From a bacterium (GTDB lineage: Bacteria > Krumholzibacteriota > Krumholzibacteriia > LZORAL124-64-63): 8,791 bases of DNA. The stretch lies in the NCBI GenBank assembly GCA_030635025.1, contig DAOVZQ010000079.1:1-8791 (forward strand). Direction: 5' to 3'. Under the pieces are notes generated by a model. It had not been told where the DNA came from. It saw only the letters and a program-made list of their open reading frames with translations, and made no database searches. Both the position numbers and the translations under genes were made by a program. This document shows positions 5,895 through 8,791 of this stretch, piece by piece; position 1 is the first letter of the stretch; every line of letters begins with the position of its first letter.

Positions 5895-5931
5895 TGGTGG
5901 GTCGCCCGTCCGGGCAGTCCGCAACCCACCA
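5895..5931 (-). terminator. Hairpin between pilC and pilA (candidate terminator or attenuator)
   Basis: On the transcript TGGTGGGT (5931-5924) pairs with ACCCACCA (5902-5895), 8 base pairs. Inside, GCCC (5915-5912) pairs with GGGC (5907-5904) around a 4-base loop. The outer arm is followed by TTGAATTTTC, a weakly U-rich stretch, so leaky intrinsic termination after pilC is possible. The structure starts about 10 bases after the pilC stop and fills about a third of the 97-base gap. I see no convincing sigma-70 promoter for pilA in this gap. The base pairing is visible; the function is inferred. Confidence 0.55.
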
Positions 5932-5941
5932 ATAACAAAGG

Positions 5942-7186
5942 CTACATGCCTGTCGCACCCTGCATCATGGCGTCGCCCATGCCGAAGATCGGCAGGAACA
6001 TGGCCACAACGATGAACCCGATCATGCCGCCCACGAACACGATCATGACCGGTTCGATGAGCGAGGAGATGCCCTGGATCGTCGACTCGACCTCCCGGTC
6101 GAAAAAGTCCGACGATTTCACGAGCATTGTGTCGAGTTCGCCGGCTTCCTCGCCGGTCGCCATCAGCTGCAGGGTCATCTCGGGGAAGACGCCGGTGGCG
6201 CGGAACGATTCCGTCACACCCCGTCCGGCGGTCACCGAGTCCTTCACATTGTCTATGGCCCGGGTCACTACCGCGTTGTCGGCGGCGCCCTTGACCAGGT
6301 CCAGGCTCTCGAGTAGCGGCAACCCGCTGCCCATGAGAATGCCGAAAGTTCGCGCGAAGCGGCTCATGATGGTCTTGCGGATGATCGGACCGAAGATGGG
6401 CATCTTCAGCTTCATGTAATCGATGGCGTAGTGTCCGCCGTCGGTGCGGGAGACCATGATGAAGCCCAGAACCAGGGCTCCCAACACGCCCAGCGAAACC
6501 AGGATGTTGTCGCCGATGGCGTTGGAAATGCTCATTACCGTCCGCGTCAGCCCCGGTAGTTCCTGGCCGAGATCCGCGTAGATGCCCGCGAAGGTCGGCA
6601 CGATCTTCAGTAATAGGAACAGGGTGCCCAGGGTTGCGAAGCTCATCACGAAGAGGGGATAGGACAGGGCCGCCTTGACCTTGTTCTGGATGTCGTCGAC
6701 TTTTTCCAGGTAGACGGCGAGTTGTTCCACGATTTTGTCGAGGGTCCCCGCCCGCTCGCCAGCCCTGATCATGCTCAGGTACATGGCGTTGAAGGCGTTG
6801 GGATTCTCGGCCATGGCGTCGGACAGGCTCTCGCCGCGGGCGAGGCGGACGCTCAGGTCTTCCACGGCCTTCTTGAGCATCTTGTTGCCGCCGTCTCCGG
6901 ACAGTCCCTTGAGTCCCTTGACCAGCGGGATGCCCGAGTCGATGACCGTGGCGAGCTGACGGCTGAAGAGTGCGATTTCCCGGTTGGGCACCTTGCCGAA
7001 CGAGATCTCTGAAAAGCGTTTGAGCCACGACTTGGTTTTGGCGGATCCCAGGTCCTCGGCTACGTGCAGGACCGCGAAGCCGTCCCCATGCAACTGGGAA
7101 ACGATGTCGTCGATGTTGCCGCCGGAAAGGAGTCCCGTCACTTCGGAACCCGACCGGTCCTTCGCCACATAGGTGAATGTCGCCAT
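5942..7186 (-). CDS. pilC: PilC, T4P inner-membrane platform protein
   Basis: Polytopic inner-membrane protein of 414 residues, the family's usual length. It couples PilB ATP hydrolysis to insertion of pilins into the fibre. The N-terminal MATFTYVAKDRSGSEVTGLL is typical. Two T2SSF repeats follow: the first from about residue 73 (LFSRQLATVIDSGIPLVKGL, ..., MIRAGERAGTLDKIVEQLAVYLE), the second from about 276 (RFARTFGILMGSGLPLLESL, ..., MATGEEAGELDTMLVKSSDFFDREV). Membrane helices are seen at about 176-198, 225-246 and 375-401. Conserved glycines and the GE-AG motifs are present in both repeats. The ATG at 7186 has GGAGGAG immediately upstream. It follows pilB by 26 bases that contain a small GC-only hairpin, and precedes pilA by 97 bases. 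GspF is the homologous alternative, but the operon argues for PilC. Confidence 0.95.
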   Translation of the reverse strand: MATFTYVAKDRSGSEVTGLLSGGNIDDIVSQLHGDGFAVLHVAEDLGSAKTKSWLKRFSEISFGKVPNREIALFSRQLATVIDSGIPLVKGLKGLSGDGGNKMLKKAVEDLSVRLARGESLSDAMAENPNAFNAMYLSMIRAGERAGTLDKIVEQLAVYLEKVDDIQNKVKAALSYPLFVMSFATLGTLFLLLKIVPTFAGIYADLGQELPGLTRTVMSISNAIGDNILVSLGVLGALVLGFIMVSRTDGGHYAIDYMKLKMPIFGPIIRKTIMSRFARTFGILMGSGLPLLESLDLVKGAADNAVVTRAIDNVKDSVTAGRGVTESFRATGVFPEMTLQLMATGEEAGELDTMLVKSSDFFDREVESTIQGISSLIEPVMIVFVGGMIGFIVVAMFLPIFGMGDAMMQGATGM

Positions 7187-7196
7187 GCTCTCCTCC

Positions 7197-7213
7197 GGCG
7201 CCCGTTAGGCGCC
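7197..7213 (-). promoter_or_regulatory. GC hairpin in the pilB-pilC junction next to the pilC ribosome site
   Basis: GGCGCC repeats at 7213-7208 and 7202-7197 with a 5-base TAACG loop, giving a 6-base-pair GC stem. It starts at the last base of the pilB stop codon and ends directly at the pilC Shine-Dalgarno GGAGGAG (7196-7190). It could modulate pilC translation, which a ribosome finishing pilB would melt. Short, so chance is possible. Confidence 0.4.
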
Positions 7214-8791
7214 TATTCGTCGCTAACGCAAACTCTCAGGACTTCCTCGACTGTTGTCAGGCCCATGGCCACCTTTTCCAGGCCGACCACCTGCAGGGTC
7301 CTCATGCCTTCCTCGACCGCGAGTTCGCGGATCTCCTCGGCCGGTCTGCCGTTGGCCACCAACCGGCGTAGGCCCTGGCTCATGATCAGTTTCTCGATCA
7401 CGGCCAGACGCCCCTGATATCCTCGCCCCTTACAGGCGACACAGCCCGCGCCGTGCCTGTATTGAAAGGGAGCCTCTTCGGTCGTATCGGCATCCAGACC
7501 AAGGGACATGAGTATTTCTTTGTCCGGTTGGTAGTCCTCGATGCAGTGGGGGCAATTCCGTCTAACGAGGCGTTGGGCCGCCACCAGGGTCATGGCGCTC
7601 GACGCCATGAACGGTTCGGCGCCCATGGAAACCAGTCGCGTGGCGGTGCTGGGGGCGTCGTTGGCGTGGATGGTGCTGAACACCATGTGTCCGGTAAGGG
7701 CCGCCCTGATGGCGATGTCGGCGGTCTCGGCGTCACGGATCTCACCGACCATGATCACGTCCGGATCCTGACGCAGGAAGGCGCGCAAGGCGTTGGCGAA
7801 GGTCACGTTCTTGCGGGTGTTGACCTGCACCTGGTTCATGCGCGCGATCTGGTATTCGACCGGGTCCTCGATGGTGGTGATGTTCAGCTCTTCGCCGCGC
7901 AATTCCATGAGGCTGGAATACAGGGTCGTGGTCTTGCCCGATCCCGTGGGACCGGAGAGCAGGATCATGCCGTAGGGCTTGCGGATACACTGCTGGAAGT
8001 CCTTGATGTCCTGTTCGTTCAGGCCGAGCTCCAGCAAAGAGAAGTTGAAGCCGCTCTTATCCAGCAGCCGCATGACCAGCTTCTCGCCGTGGATGGTCGG
8101 AATGCCCGACACGCGGATATCCACCTCCCGGCCTTCCTGATTGTGGCTCATGCGGCCGTCCTGGGTCGCGCGTCGTTCGGCGATGTCCATGTTCGAGAGG
8201 ATCTTGATGCGGCTGACCATGCCCGAGAACACGGCGCGCGGAGGGGTCAGGGCGTCGTAGAGTAGTCCGTCCACGCGATACCGAATGACCAGCCCGTTTT
8301 CCTGGGGTTCGATGTGGATGTCGGTGGCCCGTTCGCCCAGGGCCTTGTTGATGACCTGGTCCACCAGCGTGATGATGCCGGCATCCTGTCCACCGGCCTC
8401 TTCCTCGATATCTTCCAGATTGTCGAAGACGCTGTCGTCGCTGACCTCGTCCACGACCTTCTCTATGAGCTGACTGACATGCTTGTCGCCCTCGATCCAG
8501 CCGTAGTGGGTCTCGCGCGCTTTTGCCAGGACCTTGGTCTCGGCCAGCAGTATCTGCAGATCCCGGTGCTCGCGCATGGCCGTGCGTTGGAGCAGGTCGG
8601 TGGCCACCACATCCAGGGGATCGGCCATGGCGACGAGGAAGTTGGTTTCGTCGATGGAGATCGGCAGGAGATCATGTCTCTGGGCGATCTCCAGGGGCAC
8701 GAGATTGAGGGCTTCGGTCTGGACTTCATCGCGATTGGGATCAAAGAGACGCACGCCGAGCTGGTTTCCCAGCGCGCCCAGGAGATCCTGA
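7213..8791 (-). CDS. pilB: PilB, T4P extension ATPase (5' end missing)
   Basis: Cytoplasmic hexameric AAA+-like ATPase of the GspE/PilB family that powers pilus extension through PilC. The frame is open to the right edge: 525 residues are visible, starting QDLLGALGNQLGVRLFDP, which is part of the N-terminal MshEN/T2SSE_N domain. The GTG at 8754 would cut this domain, so the true start lies outside the window and roughly the first few dozen residues are missing. In visible numbering: N-terminal domain to about 85, acidic linker at about 115-135 (DNLEDIEEEAGG), N2 domain at about 138-235 (ERATDIHIEP, YRVDGLLYD), Walker A GPTGSGKT at 280-287, Asp box ITTIEDPVEY at 304-313, Walker B with VIMVGEIRD at 345-353, His box GHMVFSTIHAND at 367-378. 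A zinc-binding tetracysteine lies at 413, 416, 450 and 453 (CPHC and CVAC), typical of PilB/GspE and absent from PilT. All catalytic motifs are intact. First visible gene of the cluster; pilC follows after 26 bases. Confidence 0.96.
   Translation of the reverse strand, partial: QDLLGALGNQLGVRLFDPNRDEVQTEALNLVPLEIAQRHDLLPISIDETNFLVAMADPLDVVATDLLQRTAMREHRDLQILLAETKVLAKARETHYGWIEGDKHVSQLIEKVVDEVSDDSVFDNLEDIEEEAGGQDAGIITLVDQVINKALGERATDIHIEPQENGLVIRYRVDGLLYDALTPPRAVFSGMVSRIKILSNMDIAERRATQDGRMSHNQEGREVDIRVSGIPTIHGEKLVMRLLDKSGFNFSLLELGLNEQDIKDFQQCIRKPYGMILLSGPTGSGKTTTLYSSLMELRGEELNITTIEDPVEYQIARMNQVQVNTRKNVTFANALRAFLRQDPDVIMVGEIRDAETADIAIRAALTGHMVFSTIHANDAPSTATRLVSMGAEPFMASSAMTLVAAQRLVRRNCPHCIEDYQPDKEILMSLGLDADTTEEAPFQYRHGAGCVACKGRGYQGRLAVIEKLIMSQGLRRLVANGRPAEEIRELAVEEGMRTLQVVGLEKVAMGLTTVEEVLRVCVSDE

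Noticed and set aside
5845..5958. N-terminal extension of pilA to 5958
   Set aside because: It overlaps the pilC 3' end and reads through the intergenic hairpin; the ATG at 5844 has the best Shine-Dalgarno and gives a normal 12-residue leader.
5841..7028. Minus-strand open frame of 395 codons overlapping pilC in another frame
   Set aside because: It is an Arg/Gly-rich shadow without hydrophobic segments; the pilC frame has both T2SSF repeats.
7213..8754. GTG at 8754 as the true start of pilB
   Set aside because: The codons upstream to the window edge (QDLLGALGNQLG) continue the conserved N-terminal domain in frame, so the gene is truncated by the window and does not start there.
1..8791. 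tRNA, rRNA, CRISPR array, insertion sequence or attachment site
   Set aside because: I saw no direct repeats with spacers, no terminal inverted repeats, no transposase frame and no structured RNA beyond the short hairpins listed; coding sequence fills nearly all of the window and no gene-free stretch exceeds 100 bases.

Overview
The window holds one uninterrupted minus-strand gene cluster for a type IV pilus (T4P) machine. It has eleven genes, two cut by the window ends, and no credible plus-strand gene. In order of transcription (high to low coordinates) they are: pilB extension ATPase (5' end missing), pilC platform protein, pilA major pilin, three minor pilins (PilV/GspI-like, PilW/GspJ-like, PilX/GspK-like), then the alignment complex pilM, pilN, pilO and a pilP-like gene, and the first 165 codons of a pilQ-type secretin.

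Layout. 8791-7213 pilB and 7186-5942 pilC form the inner-membrane motor. After a 97-base gap with a hairpin comes pilA (5844-5410). After a 71-base gap with a strong hairpin come the three minor pilins (5338-3082). The envelope-spanning module pilMNOPQ runs from 3060 to the left edge. Most junctions are very tight: stop/start codons overlap at pilN/pilO and pilO/pilP, there are 1-2 base gaps at pilX/pilW and pilM/pilN, and a probable 22-base overlap at pilV/pilW. This supports co-transcription with translational coupling. Three genes appear to start with non-ATG codons (pilW TTG, pilM TTG, pilO GTG), each with a well-placed Shine-Dalgarno.

How the parts work together. PilB hydrolyses ATP on the cytoplasmic face and drives PilC, which loads processed pilins into the growing fibre. 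PilA is the bulk subunit. The V/W/X minor pilins probably form the priming tip complex, as GspI/J/K do in type II secretion. PilM binds the PilN cytoplasmic tail. PilN and PilO form the periplasmic scaffold, which the PilP-like protein links to the secretin pore. No retraction ATPase (pilT), prepilin peptidase (pilD) or two-component regulator is present here; they may lie elsewhere.

Organism. The secretin and PilMNOP show an organism with an outer membrane. Base composition is GC-rich by eye and codon usage looks uniform throughout. The motor-pilin-alignment order in one operon, a PilP anchored by a membrane helix instead of a lipid, and a secretin that starts directly with its N0 domain all differ from the classic Pseudomonas/Neisseria layout. 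A deltaproteobacterium-like or candidate-phylum Gram-negative is plausible, but I cannot name the lineage.

This is a recognisable T4P locus, not a new type of system. The parts most worth a second look are the 447-residue PilX-like protein with an unassigned ectodomain, and the RNA hairpins that flank pilA.
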